Source: Cliona cf. orientalis
Taxonomy: Eukaryota; Porifera; Demospongiae; Clionaida; Clionaidae
Reading direction: 5' to 3'
DNA: 64,000 bases
Assembly: GCA_963930775.1 (NCBI GenBank)
Contig: OZ005689.1
Coordinates: 37,152,993 to 37,216,992 of the forward strand
The stretch's first letter is position 1, and every line of letters starts with the position of its first letter. A model generated the notes under the pieces. It was not told the DNA's origin, ran no database searches, and saw nothing but the letters and a program-made list of their open reading frames with translations. Positions 10,988-24,156 of this stretch are shown here, piece after piece. Position numbers and translations under genes: made by a program.

Positions 10988-12375
10988 CTTATATGGGCGC
11001 TTCTGGGGCAATTTGGGGATATATCCACCCACGCATTAAAGGTATTTCTTTTTTTTTTTTCAAGGCAACCTGAACACTAAGCAGAAAAAAAATTGTCCAG
11101 AAAACCAAATAATATATCTAGGATGCACATATAAAGCAAGTGGCAACAACCTATACTGCAATTTTGAGAAAGTTTCTAAATAAGGCACACCACGGGTATT
11201 CCCCGTTTTTCACGTAGCGCGTGGGCAGAAAACATTGCAAACGCATGGCTTCCCTATACAAACATATGGGGAAACTTCAACGGGCCATAACTTTAATTCT
11301 AAGGCGTGAATAAAAAATCTGTCATCAAATCTTGTATTTCGATCCATTCTGCGTGCCCGTATAAATATTATCCCCCAAAGTGCTCCCAATTCCCCCAAAC
11401 ATTATTTAATGCAGAAATCTTTTTTTTTTTTTTTCAAGCTAAACCACAACCTAAGATAAAATAATTTTATTAACCAGTAATTAGTTAACGGTATGTCACC
11501 ATTTCCAATCATACATGTCTGCTACAATAGGTCAGGTAAGACAAAAAATTTCAAGTTACAAATATTGATTACTATTCCCACTATAATATGATAACGAATA
11601 TTTGAGAGTGACTTGGGGCTTGTATATTATGTAATCATCTCCCTGTCTAGATCCAACGTAAGGAGCATCGCCCATGGAATGTTGTTGGTGTATGTAGACT
11701 GCCTTCCAAGCATCACTGGCAGTGAAAAAAAAGATGGAAAAAATTGGCCCCGTGAAGGATTCGAACCAGTGCACGCATTTGACACTCTTTGGCAGACTCT
11801 GAGCTTAACCAATGCACCACCTGGACAGTAGTAATTTCCTTCATACTTTAGTGGTCAGAAACTACTATGACTCGTATTTCAAAACTGTTATTTTTTTATC
11901 CACTCTACATGCTGATATAAAAATTATTGCACAATACCTTTTCCTGTGCTTTGAATGAGTACATTACATTACATTACTTTATTACATTACATTACATGCT
12001 CACATATTCTTTTATCTTAGGTTGTAACAAGCTAACCACACACTAAGATAAAAGAATTGTAACGAGCTGTACTTAAATAAGTAATATGTTTAAATGTCAG
12101 GTACTTACACTACCCTAAGCCGTACAGATGAATCAGCTTGAATTGTACATTGTATTAGAGCCATGACTCCTTTGCCCACATGTGAAGGTAAAGCCCATTG
12201 TGAAGCAGTGAAGAAACGGCCAGTTGTGAGTGTCCATGCCTATCAGTCTGATGACAGCGGTGTGACATCCTCATGCTCACCTGGATAAGCAAAAGATTGT
12301 GAAGCTGAAGAACGTCATACATGTACATGTATGTATACCAAGTGTAGGAAAGTACATACATTGTGTACATGTAAT
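10988..12375. other. Spacer of the large inverted repeat
   Basis: Single-copy spacer between the arms. It has no supported CDS. It contains T-rich runs, a CATTA-type microsatellite (about 11955-11998), a short inverted repeat CTTTTATCTTAG...CTAAGATAAAAG (12008-12055) and a tRNA-like sequence (11746-11826, minus). Confidence 0.8.
11746..11826 (-). ncRNA. tRNA-like sequence (tRNA pseudogene or SINE head)
   Basis: Read on the minus strand it has an A box (TGGTGCATTGG, followed by TTAAG) and a canonical B box (GGTTCGAATCC), correctly ordered in 81 nt. However the 5' GTCCAGG and 3' CGGGGCC ends do not pair, and neither the anticodon stem nor the T stem folds well. I therefore do not call a functional tRNA or assign an anticodon. 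RNA polymerase III promoter boxes are present. Confidence 0.6.
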
Positions 12376-15300
12376 TCTCTTTTAGCCGCTTACCCTTTGC
12401 TGAGCATTTTTAGCGTTGTAGGAGACATGAATGACTCTGTTTGGTATCTGTTGTCGGTCGTCAATTTTAAGGTCAAAGGTCGTGCTTTCAGCCCCACCCC
12501 TGCCAAATGCGCATGAATCAGCCCCTCCCCTGTCCATCTGCGCACGCGCATATTGTCCATCTTGCCATTTACATTTCGTAACATATCATAGTCTGACATA
12601 GTCTGGTGGGCCAGCCACTTCACAAGGGAGGAGGAGGAAGGGTCTGGTATTGTGTCCATACTGGAGTTGTACCAGTGCTTAGCTGTTATGCCTGTGTGCA
12701 GAGTGTGGTGAAATATTTATTCAACTTTGGTTCCAGCGGTATAAGTTAACTAGAGCTCTATAGAGCACATACCCCGCACGCACATTGCGCAATCTATAGA
12801 TCTGTTTTTATTGCTGCTTGGTTGCATCAAGGGCTTATAGACCCCGTAAGCCATTGGTTATAATATTATAATAGCTATAGGGCTCTTGGTGATCATGTGA
12901 CCAGCCAAAACACCACTGACTCTCTCTCTCTGCACCAGATCTAGACTAGGTACATATTGGTAATACATTCTGATTCGATAGGGCTTTGCATTCCAGTCTG
13001 TGGATAGCTTACCAGCCTAACGTGTGCCACTAGCATTATTGACGACCTTTACCAGTCCATAATGTTATGCGCATGAGCAGAAAACACAAGGCCTGCATGC
13101 ATAATGCATTGGTGGGCACTTGTGGTTACGAAGGCTAACAAAAAGGCACCATTTATGACGCTCGTGGACCATATCCCTTGATTCGAAGCACACTGAAGCC
13201 CATTTTTCGCCGAATTCGACTGATTCGTTGTGCTTACTAGTCGCTCAGGTGCCTAGACCTCCAGATATGGCGATTTTTCTGCTAATGACGACGACACGAC
13301 CGAAGAGCACTTGTTGTTCCTGTCAGCGGAGATATAATATAGCATGCACTGATACAGACTTGGTCAACTGAGTTACAGAGGGTAGTTACTAGTAATTGTG
13401 TTAGTAAATGGTCTGTGTCAGCGATTGTGCTATATCTCTCTTCTCTTCTTAGAGTTCAGTCGGGATGAATGTGAAGGCTTGCTGTGCTTCTGCCTCTGCG
13501 TGGCATGACCTGGGATAGGAGTTACATGTGCATAGAAATGTCTCCATAGTCAGGTAGGTCCTAGTGGCTACCACCCCCATCATAATAGTTTGTGGTTCTG
13601 TTGTACATGTACATGCAACTCTGAAGCTAAAGGATGCACACTATCTCTGTTTCTTTTAGAGAAAGAGAGGAATAATTTTTGTTCATGGAGAGCTCCCTCT
13701 CTCTCTCCCTCCCTCCCCCATTAAAGTACACTTGATGCAAATGTACATGTATGTTGTTAATTCTGACCCTAACATCTTTTCTGTGTTATTACGAGTATTG
13801 AGTTTCCCATCATCATGCTGGGTATGGAGAGAGAAGAGGGAAGGGAGAGAGGGAGGGAGGGAAGGAGGGGGGGGGGGAGAGAGAGAGAAAGGGAAATAGG
13901 GAGGGAACCTTAGTCTCAGTGATCATATTTGGTGGAACCGTCCTGAGTTTGGTAGATGTGGTTTATAGCCATCAATTTGATCCACATGTACATTGTACCT
14001 ACCTTGTGTGCAGAGTAATTCATGCAAGTGTATTAGCCATCAACCTCCACATGAGTGCCCACTTACACAAGTGCATGTCAGTTACTGTCCCATTGGTAGG
14101 AATTGAAACTTATAACACACAATAGCCATCACGATTGTGTAGGGCCACATGGAATGAGAGAGAGAGGACTACATGGAGCTTTGCTTTGCATGTACAGTCC
14201 AACCTCGATTATCCGAACCTCGATTATCCGAACCCTCGATTATCCGAACTCGAGATCCAAAGAAAATGCAGGGTCAAAGTACATATTGTGACCACGTGAC
14301 CGTATTGCGCACGCGCAGTAAACCTACGTCGCGTAGTTGTCACGCGAGAACCAGCTGCTGCGCTGCTATCAAATCTAGTTCTAACGCTCAAAGAAGTAAA
14401 AGAAACGCAAGGTAAGTGCTCTATCAATCGAAGATGAGATTAAAATCATCGAAATGCTCAATAAATCTATCATATATACGTTTTTACATGCACGATCGAT
14501 TTTGTGGGTGTGGCTTGGGTGTGGTCAACGTTATCCGAACTCTTTGCTTATCCGAACGGTTCTAGATTTCCCCTTGGCCAAAGGGGTTCGGATAATCGAG
14601 GTTGGACTGTAGTGTAAGATAGCCTTCTGTGTATAGGTGCCCGTGGTTTTCTTCTTAGAAAATTGTGTTTATGACTAGAATACTACATGCACCTTTAGAT
14701 GATTGTGTCAATATCTATCTGGACTTCATCACTGACTGATAGCCCCCAATCTCCCCCCCCCCCCCCAAACAAAGAAAAAACCTTTCTCTTGCACATTAAA
14801 TTTTATAGGCACGCTCTCTCTTCCTCTCCTATTGCAGTTCAGAAGCAAGGAACATTCTGAAATGTTTGTCTATGTGAGTTGGTATGACTTTTTTCTCTTG
14901 AATATTTATCATAATGCCACCTAGACGACGTTTACTAGAAAATCGCGCGTTTTTCTGAATTGAAATTTTTTTCCATACGTAGTATTAGATTAAGTACGGT
15001 ATTGATGCTTCAATCACAGATGAACTTGAAAGTACAGTACTGCAGATCAGTGTGCATTTTTGATGTGTCTTATCATCCTAGGCTGCATTAATATTAGTAT
15101 AGTAGTGAGTATGGTTGAAAATCGTTAAAATTGTGGGTGTGGTTTATCCCAAGGGCCCCATTAAAATTGCAAGGCAACAACACTACTATGCAAAGTCAAA
15201 TTGTCAACCCTCATTCTCTGTAGCTGTTGGTGTGGACTACATCTGGTCGAGCACATGGTCTCCTGTTTCCCTTGTTTTGGTGTGCACGAATATTAATACC

Positions 15301-16362
15301 ATAGAATCCCACGATTATGCCCCCCCCCCCCCCCACACACTTTTCTGCATGCTGGAATTGGGCAAAACTGGGGAGGGGGCTTATACACGGGATCGTGACA
15401 TTTCCGCCTGATAACCATTACAGATCGTCAAATGTCATACGGGTGCGCAATCTCTGTACTTTCTCTGGCTGTTTGAAGGCCAAAAACGACGAAGTAAGGC
15501 ATACATGTATTATTATATACAGAGGTGGCGGAACCGGTACGGCTAGTACGGCTATAGTCAAGCAGGTGGGGCTGAGCCGTACCAAAACTGGAGTGGAGAT
15601 AGCAGCGAAGCAATACTGTTACAGAGTGATGTGACTATCAATGACTATGTAGCTCCATTGATCGAGACTTGGCACGGCAGGTAGATATTTCTTGGGAACG
15701 CCACACTCGATATGCACACGCACAGTTGCTTTTGGCATTACGGTATCTACATAGGAGCGCGCTTTTCAATAATTAGGGGGCGTGGTCAAAGATTTTGCCG
15801 TGCGCTTTGTGCACGCTGTTAAATCAGCCTAGCCATACCAACTCTCTGATCCTTTCGCCACCCCTGATATGACACAAATAGCTAGTTTGCTAGTTGTAGC
15901 TACTACTTTTATTGGCTTTCATGGACTCCAATATCTGTATTTTACAGTCACAGAAGCGGGGGCGACAAAACTAGTATGTAGGAAAAAGTATAGGGGGGCT
16001 TATGCGCGAGGAGGGGGGGGGGACATTTCTTTTTCGTAGCATATCTCGAGATCTGGGCACCTGAGCAACTCGTAAGCACAACAAATCAATTGAACTTGGT
16101 GAAAAACTGGCTTTAGTATGCATCCAATTGAGGGACACGATCCATGAGCGTCACAAATAGTAACCATGCACACCTATGTCAGACATACCTACCGAAACTA
16201 CTGTACATATCAAAGATATCTGGACTCCACATACATGTACTTCCAGCCTGTTGTTGAGGTCAAGGTCAGGATTCATAGAACGCCACGCCTATTAAGCACC
16301 TGCACGTAATAAACAATAGCTTGTGACGAGAAGAGAGCATACGCTTAATAATGTGCGCTTAA
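12376..16362 (-). repeat. Arm 2 of the large inverted repeat
   Basis: Reverse complement of 6621-10987, lacking the 375-bp segment. It ends at 16362 (...GTGCGCTTAA), after which the sequence becomes unrelated CA-rich DNA. It carries the mirror copies of all arm 1 repeats. Confidence 0.95.
14195..14609. mobile_element. Tigger/pogo-type MITE (arm 2 copy)
   Basis: 415 bp, flanked by TA at 14193-14194 and 14610-14611, same length as its arm 1 counterpart. The retained transposase-like codons (KRKVSALSIEDEIKIIEML) lie on the plus strand near 14401-14462. Confidence 0.85.
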
Positions 16363-18851
16363 AGTAAGAGAGCCATACAGACACACGAACACACACATGG
16401 AGACATACACACCACACACACATGTACAAGAGAGACAGAAAAATATTGTGAAAATGAGAGAAGATGCATCGATCCTAGTGGTGCATATTTACTTTACCTG
16501 CTTTGCAATGGGGTACAGGCTCTATAGATTTGTATATAAAACTGCGTGGAAATTTGAAAGAGATGGAGAGAGATAATTGTCCTGGAAATGGACATAAATA
16601 ATTACATCTTCTAGAGAGAGAAAGAGAGCGTAATCTCTGTTGACCCATGACCTCTTCTCATTATTAGCAGGAGCATAATTATTAACCCAACAATTAACTA
16701 TGGTTGCTAGCCAAGTCACCAATGTGTGTATTTTTAATGATCAACTCACAAACAGAAATATTTCTACGTTAACTGTTCCCTCCTTGCTACTTGCTACTCC
16801 TCGGAGAGGAAGGGGGGGGGGAGGGATGTGCTGCATTATTGCCAACTTACGACGGTATATATTATTATCACAAAGAAAGTGATAGAGGCAGCTACCAACC
16901 CAAACCCAGATCCAATTACAAGGATCACTTCTTCACTACTGTAGGTAGGTATTGCAACTGATTTTTCATTACAAACGACTCCACAATGTCTCTGGAACTT
17001 GTTTTAAAAAAAATAGTCCTCTTTGGAGTAGATAACTACTGATAATGCAGGCTTCAGCAACATTGCGCTGGTAAATAATGACACAATTTCATGCAGGGAA
17101 CCACCGACAGAACACATGTTCTGTTTCGCTGTTATTGCAGCTCTTCAGGGTAAATTCAAGTATCAAATAATTGCATACCACTAAACCTATTATTGGCCTG
17201 AATGTTTTTCTTTCCCTTTAGCAACACCTTGTCAAAAATGATAATGCAATTGTTAAGAGGATAGGGAAAAACTAATAATGCCGCTGTTAAAAGGGTAGGG
17301 AAAATGAGCCTGTGTGTGTGTGTTGGGGGGGGGGGATGTGGGGAGAGGAGGCAAGAGAGAAAATATTGTCACCCAGATAGATACATCAAAATCACTGGTG
17401 ACTATAATATTGTTAAGGGGGTATCATTCAGATATGAAGAGCATGGTGGACTTAACTTTATGAACTTTATGCTCACTCCGAACGGTAGGGATTTAGCACA
17501 CAGTTGTCTAGTAAAGAGGATTTAGTTAGGTGGCTTACGGTTCCAATAGGCTGGATTGGTCAGTCCTGCGTTTTTAGACGAACACTTCCAACGTCGGCAA
17601 ACTGCAGGTCCAAATTGCTGACAAGGTAATTTTGGCTTGCACGTGACCGTGTCCTACCTCCTCTGGTTTATACCTGGTGTGCGTGTGTGTGAAGAGAAAA
17701 AACACCACATCATAATCCCCGGTGACAATGTTGTGATGCTATATTAAGGGCTACCAACAAGTACTATATACTTTCTAATATTATAGGCTGTGCTCAAAGC
17801 AGATCACAAATGCACCTTTAATTGGAACCAAAAAATTCGTGAGCATGTCAAAGGGCACCTAAGAGCTGCAATTAGAACAGTTCTGGAAGTTTAATCAGAG
17901 CAAAAGCGCCAACACTAACCGATACTATTTAGTGGCAGGGAATATCAGCAGCTGAAACAAAAAAAAAGGTTCTACTTTCATTTTCTTTTTGAATCATGCT
18001 CGAGTTGCTGGTACTGTAGCCATCAGATGGTCGTCTCTAGCTCCAGAACTAGAACATTAAAGCAGTAGGTAAGAGACAGCTTAGTTTGCGATCAATGGCA
18101 TTGCAACATTAAATGTGGCAACATGTACCAATTGAATAGGCACCGCCTAAAAATAAGTGATGTCCGGAAAGGAACCTTAAATATAATAATACAGGTTACA
18201 AACAAGTCAGAAGGGTGTACCGTTGAATAGAAACAGAAATTTTAATATGTAGCGGAAAACTTTTAAAAATCCAGTGAGAATTTCACGGATTGCTTGAAAC
18301 CATACACGAGCGTCCCAAACTTGTGGAGAAAACTTGCGCGGACGGCTCTCGAACCTCAAAATTCACAAAAGTTTCCCGCTATACTGTAGCATCTCCATTG
18401 GCAGTGCATCACACGTTCCGGGGTTCCTAAAGATTACTTAATTCTCACCTAAAGATAGCTCTGACCAGTGCCAGTCTTAAAAGGCGGCATATAAGCAAAA
18501 CATAGCGAGCAAAGTGAAGACAAACAGTTACTTTGGCTAGTGTGTAGGAACCCCTGCATGTGCAATACACTCCCAGGCCTCACGACGTGGACGTTGAGAT
18601 GCAGTGGAGGCCCAAAAAATGACAACTTACCTTCCAGAGTAAAGAGAAACAGAACAACTTACCTTCCAGAATAAAGAGAAACAGAATAAAGAGAAACGAC
18701 CAAGTCCTAGGAATCACATTCCACACATCTCTGCCTCGGCCTACTCGGACAAACAGAATGCAACGCCAGGAGCTGTGAGGATACAGACTTCTCGCATGCA
18801 ACTACGCAGGTCGTGACCCAAACCCATGCAACCCCACTAGTCCTAAGTCCC
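16363..18851. other. Intergenic, no gene recognised
   Basis: Contains CA/GA-rich tracts (16375-16440), G runs (16811-16823, 17325-17335) and otherwise unstructured AT-rich DNA. No ORF here has recognisable motifs or splice structure. Confidence 0.5.
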
Positions 18852-19697
18852 TTACTCTCCCCACCACTCTATATTACGCAGACGTTCAGGCTCTTCAATC
18901 TTAAACTGATCTAACGCGTAAAGCTTCATAGTAGTTCGTGCATCTTCTATCGCGCTATGATCGCCCTGTTGAACGTCTTCATGAAGTAGATGCCGTGCTA
19001 GCGTTTTAAGGCTATAATCATGGCTAGGCTCACTAAGGGGAGGAAGATGGAATCCCCGTACTCTAAAGTCCTGCTCACGCGCCCTTTGCTTATAATGCTT
19101 TTGGATATCTATGATTACCTGATTAGGCAGATCTACCCCCTCGCTGATACTCAGGCATGTGAGATCATTTCTAATGGCATGACCTATGACAAATTTACAC
19201 CTACGAAGAAGTCCCAACACGTGACTACGAACATGCTCAAAGTCTGTACCATTACAGCCTCTGGCGATAGCAAACTGCTGATCAGTTACAGGGCAGTACT
19301 GCCTAGACCTACTGTTGAGGCGACAACCTCCAGGAGGAGGTACATACACCTCATACAGGGGGACACCGTTGATGTCCACGATACCTACCGAAGCAAGACG
19401 AGTCCTATCCGAACTGACGCTCGCCTGAACCGCGATCATCTCGCAATCGAGAGCAAGGCATCTGTACTCATAGGACTCGTCATGTTCTAAGTATGGCGTT
19501 GGCAGAAGATGTGACCGTTGAGAGGAATCCTCCCTGGACCCGGCCTTCTCTCTCTTCTTCTGGTTTCTCCTCCTCCTGGCTTCCACGCTCCTCTTCGTCT
19601 TTGGAGTCGCTGACATTCTGGAAAAAAACGAGAGATAGTGGAAAATTTCACTGAACTGACGAAATAGCTGACCTTGTTGCAATTGAGAAGTTGACAC
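18852..19697 (-). CDS. REXO4/ISG20-like DEDDh 3'-5' exonuclease
   Basis: Intronless 281-codon ORF. Exo I is CLALDCEM (Asp84, Glu86), Exo II is VIGHAIRNDLTCL (Asp178), Exo III is GDHSAIEDARTTMKLY (His247, Asp252), so all four metal-binding acidic residues and the catalytic His of the DEDDh class are present. The N-terminal basic stretch (KTKRSVEARRRRNQKKREK, about residues 33-51) looks like a nuclear or nucleolar signal. The family trims RNA 3' ends; REXO4 and ISG20-like proteins act in nuclei and nucleoli, often on rRNA precursors. Met28 (19616) gives a 254-aa protein with a cleaner start (MSATPKTKRSV); residues 1-27 may be leader sequence. Human REXO4 is longer (about 420 aa) and ISG20 shorter (about 180), so the exact orthology is open. 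A GC-rich, CpG-rich stretch lies upstream (19735-19815). The gene is intact and unlinked to the surrounding repeats. Confidence 0.9.
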   Translation of the reverse strand: MSTSQLQQGQLFRQFSEIFHYLSFFSRMSATPKTKRSVEARRRRNQKKREKAGSREDSSQRSHLLPTPYLEHDESYEYRCLALDCEMIAVQASVSSDRTRLASVGIVDINGVPLYEVYVPPPGGCRLNSRSRQYCPVTDQQFAIARGCNGTDFEHVRSHVLGLLRRCKFVIGHAIRNDLTCLSISEGVDLPNQVIIDIQKHYKQRAREQDFRVRGFHLPPLSEPSHDYSLKTLARHLLHEDVQQGDHSAIEDARTTMKLYALDQFKIEEPERLRNIEWWGE

Positions 19698-20274
19698 TTC
19701 GATCCTCGAGCTATGATTGACTCCTTTTTATAAGTGCGCGCGCACGCATGTAATTATTGTAATTGTACATGCGCATATGCATGCGCTTACGCGCCGCGCG
19801 CGCAAAGCGCTAAGCCGGCCAATCGGATCAGATTCCCCGATTTGCTGACTCAGCGGGTTGAAATGCGCTCTAACTAGAATCCGTGATCACCTGTCTCTGG
19901 AGGCTCCTTGTACCTGTCCACAGCATTACGACAGGCTTTTTTTGGGGTCTGCTACCCGAAATCATCCACACTACTAGTACTAGATGGATTGTAAGTCTAC
20001 GTTAATGTTATTTCTTTGGATGTGTGGACGTGTTTTATAATTGGAAGTCCCCACATTGTACGTGTGTGTGTGTGTGTGTTTTGATTTGAATAAAGAGGGG
20101 GGAATAGAAAAGAATCTGGGAGCAACTTGTCCGCTGCTCACCAGAGCGGAGGCATATAACTCTGGGATGTGTTCTATTCCAATCAATGTGGTCCCCTCAT
20201 TGTAGGGTTATGGTAGTTGTTCCGTGTGTTTGTATCTTTCTGTCTGTCTATTACCATGCTAGCAGCTACATACC

Positions 20275-20629
20275 TAGCCTCGTCCCCAGGCTCTCTTGGG
20301 GGAGGGGAAAAGAGAACCTGGTAACGACTGCATGCGCATGCGCGAACCCTTACCAACAAAACATGGAAAGGCAGTTTTCACAGCTAAACGGCCTTTCGAG
20401 GGGACAAAAACCAACGTTTGAGTGATTTACGTACCTCATTTAAGCCTCCTAGACACCACCACTAGCCGATAGCAAGATACTTTTCGAGTGCTTGGGCGAC
20501 TTTTGAGCTTGACTGGTAGTATACGATCAAATAGTCCACGGATAGTATACGGAGATTTTGGTGCATGCGCATGCAGTCGTTACCAGGCTCTCTTTTCCCC
20601 TCCCCTAAGAGAGCCTGGGGATGAGGCTA
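20275..20629. mobile_element. MITE with 9-bp TSD (CTACATACC), TIR TAGCCTCGTCCCCAGG
   Basis: 355 bp. The inverted ends are TAGCCTCGTCCCCAGGCTCT and its inverse. Identical 9-bp direct repeats CTACATACC flank it (20266-20274, 20630-20638). A 9-bp duplication with long terminal repeats suggests a Mutator-like or Merlin-like source. It belongs to the family also at 27.2-28.2 and 61.6 kb. Confidence 0.9.
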
Positions 20630-21127
20630 CTACATACCTTGTTTATATGTTGAAAACAAGGTGCCGTTAGGCTCTTTATGTTGATTTCAACACACCATAG
20701 TTAATCTAATGCAATGCAATTTTAAAAAGTGTGCATTTTTCTGGTAAAGGTCGTCGATCGCTCGATATAAACATGAGAATTTAAGAGACAGCGATAGCTT
20801 CTTTTCAAAATGACTAGTGTGTAGCGTGAGCGATAGTTCCTAAACTTGGCTGACTCATCAAGTATGCTTCTTGCCTTAGCCCTTCTTTGCATGTACTTAA
20901 TCTGCTGATCTGGCATGGCACATGCGGTGCTGTGCCATATTATGTAATTACGTTCCTTATGAACTAGCCAAATATTAGCCATTTGCTAGTGTACCCTTCA
21001 CTTTGGCTACTAGTGCCTGGATTGATTGCAATTGTTTCCTATACAACCTTGAGATCAGCACTGGAAAATAGCTACAAGATTTTGTAAGCTTCGGGAACCC
21101 CTGATAATATTGTGTACCTTTTGATAG

Positions 21128-21226
21128 GCTATTCTGACTCCTTTCTTTGTGAATGTCTTCTCCATTGCTCTCCCGCTGATTGGTGTTCCCACACTGACCG
21201 TCATCAAGGATGCACATGATGACATT
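21128..21226 (+). other. Possible isolated internal exon (33 codons)
   Basis: An open 99-nt stretch between a TTGATAG acceptor and a GTAAGC donor, phase 0 at both ends, reading AILTPFFVNVFSIALPLIGV and on to KDAHDDI. A second tiny splice-bounded stretch (VDADEMHR, 22619-22641) lies downstream. I recognise no family; either could be chance. Confidence 0.2.
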
Positions 21227-21829
21227 GTAAGCATTTACACAAATCTACAACAATAACCTCAGGCCAAAATGCTCGTATAGTGTTAATACACGCATTCATA
21301 CTCACAGAAATGTCACATCAGCAGTGACTGGCGATTGAACCACAGGATTGCTATGTCTTAAGTCCCACTACGATGACGTAAGCTACTCTACATTATGTGT
21401 AATATTTAGCCACACTCCTAGCTTTTCAATGCTTCACTTTTGAGTAGGGCCTTGAGTTTCTGTTGGTAGTATTGATCACACTAGTCTTGATTTCTGATTG
21501 GGCTTCAGAGTAGCTTATGCTTCAGTTTACTTTACATCTTGCCAATTCTGTGGTAGTTAACAGTGATCAGCTGTGGCAGTATTCTCTTGAAGCACATAAA
21601 TTTAAGGGAACAAGTTCCTGTGATCTTGAAGTAGGAGGAGTGTTAAAGCTTTGACTTGGCTTTCCCATTACGCCTTAAGGATAATTCTGGGGGCTGCATT
21701 ATGGGGAGGGAGGAAGGGGCAAAACTAAATTAGAGCTCTCTAGAGGTACTACCCAATGCTCACTACATGCTTGTAGTATACAGTATAGCATATAACTTCT
21801 CTGAGTTGATATGTGCGTTTGTGTATGTT

Positions 21830-21912
<83 letters not shown>

Positions 21913-22217
21913 AAGAGAGAGAGATATAGAGAGAGATGGGGGGGGGGGAGAGAGAGAAAGAGTTTGTGTGTGTGTAAATTTTGTGTCATTTGCTGGTATC
22001 AATACTTCCGTCAAAAATATGTCCTTGAAGAGGAGGGTGCTAAGCCAGAGAAATCCAGATCCTCCTAGCTGTTCACATTACAACCTGCGCAGACATATGG
22101 AATACATTCTCACTCTCACCTCTCTCTCTCTCTCTCTCACTCTCACCAAATACACACATTTTCTAGGTTTCACTATAAGCTATGTAGCTATGGTCATTCA
22201 GACAGAAACAGGTAGGG

Positions 22218-22251
<34 letters not shown>

Positions 22252-23317
22252 GGGGGGGGGGGGGGGGGGAGAAATGTGTGTGTGTAAATTTTGTGTCATT
22301 TGCAGAGGTGTTGATATGAGATTGCAGTGTGTGTGAATGTGCACAGAAACCTTATGTAGTGCCTAATAAGGTGTAGATCTACCCAGACAGAAGAGGTGTT
22401 GATATGAGATTGCAGTGTGTGTAAACATGTGAATGTGCACAGAAGGTGAGAGACCTTATGCCTATCATCAGATTGGGCAAAAAAGAACTGGCTTTAGTAT
22501 GCTTCATGGGTCAAGAGGGCTACAGCCTATTTGACTATGTGCTCATATGCACAACTGGCATAGTATAAGTTAGCAAGCAAATATTATGTCTTCTGCTGTG
22601 CTGTTGCTTTGCCCTCAGGTTGATGCAGATGAGATGCACAGGGTATGTGCTCTAGATGTGCATGTGAGAGAGAGATCAAAGGTAGACATCCTTCGAACTG
22701 GAGCACATACCCTGTGCACTGCACCAGCATCCCCAAAAGCTGTAGTAGTGAATGTCAATAGGAGTAGCATCAGCAAACAGTACTTCTGCATCCATAATTG
22801 AGGCCAGCCTGAGCATTCCCCACATAATACAGTGATGCAGGGCAATCATTGTGGTGGTACAAGTCATATTCACAGTGGCACTGTGTAGTAGTGAGCAGGG
22901 GCGTGTCCAGAGAAATCCAGATCCTCTTAGCTGTTCACATTACAACCTACGCAGACATATGGAATACATTCTCACTCTCACCTCTCTCTCTCTCTTACCA
23001 AATACACACATTTTCTAGGTTTCACTATAAGCCATGTAGCTATGGTCATCCAGACAGAAACAGGTAGGGGTGTGTGTGTGTGTATGAGAGAGAGAGAGAG
23101 TGGGGGGGGGGGGGGGGGGGAGAGAGAAAGAGTTTGTGTGTGTGTGAATTTTGTGTCTTTTGCTGGTATCAGTACTTCCATCAAAAATATGTCCTTGAAG
23201 AGAAGGGTGCTAAAGGATGCACACCATCTCTGCCTCTTTTGAGAGAGAGAGAGGAATGTATGTTTTTTGTCTGTGAAGCTGTAAGGCTTTATAGAAAGTG
23301 TAGGCGGCCCCCCCCCC

Positions 23318-23349
<32 letters not shown>

Positions 23350-23734
23350 AACCAAATACACATATTTTCTAGGTTTCACTATAAGCTATGTAGCTATGGT
23401 CATCCAGACAGAAACAGGTAGGGGTGTGTGTATGAGAGAGAGAGAGAGAGAGAGAGAATGGGGGGGGGGGGGGGGGGGGGGGGGAGAAAGAGTTTGTGTG
23501 TGTGTGAATTTTGCTGGTATCAGTACTTCCATCAAAAATATGTCCTTGAAGAGGAGGGTGCTAAGCCAGAGAAATCCAGATCCTCCCAGCTATTCACATT
23601 ACAACCGACGCAGACATATGAAATACATTCTCACTCTCACCTCTCTCTCTCTCTCTCACCAAATACACACATTTTCTAGGTTTCACTATAAGCTAAGTAG
23701 CTATGGTCATTCAGACAGAAACAGGTAGGTGTGC

Positions 23735-23760
<26 letters not shown>
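21830..23760. repeat. Tandem duplications with GT, GA, G and CT runs
   Basis: A block containing TTTGTGTCATTTGCTGGTAT, GTCCTTGAAGAGGAGGGTGC, TCTCACTCTCACCTCTCTC and TTTCTAGGTTTCACTATAAG occurs four times (about 21977-22213, 22913-23068, 23149-23419, 23507-23728), separated by (GT)n-(GA)n-G(n) tracts. Copies 2 and 3 are partial or rearranged. Low-complexity ORFs across the block are by-products. Confidence 0.85.
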
Positions 23761-23766
<6 letters not shown>

Positions 23767-24156
23767 AAGAGATGACCGATGATTACTCCCAATCTTACCC
23801 CTGCTACAGCGAACGGATCGCGATGGTTTTCAAGGTAGCTATAGCACACGAAACTTCCTCGTACACGTAATAACCACGGATCATAGCCTTAGTTATATGC
23901 GATTAGCATGCCATCTCTTATACTAGCTTTTGCTAGCTAGCTAGCTAGCTAGCCACCCGATATGCGATCTCATAGGTACAGAAGTTTTCGGCTGGTTCGA
24001 ACTGCAGCGCGCATTGCAGTAGGAGGCGGAGTCATTCAAGCATTGTGGGTGGAGCAGTTTTGGAACGTCCATCCGCGAAAATTAGATCGCGAAATCTTTG
24101 AAGATGGCCCTTTCGTGAAAATTGAATCCCTTGAAAATTTCCGGCTATACAGTAGT

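Noticed and set aside
19020-19490. 156-codon plus-strand ORF
   Set aside because: Antisense shadow of the exonuclease gene, no motifs.
21699-23728. Multiple ORFs of 80-133 codons
   Set aside because: Low-complexity translation of GT/GA/CT tracts and their tandem duplicates.
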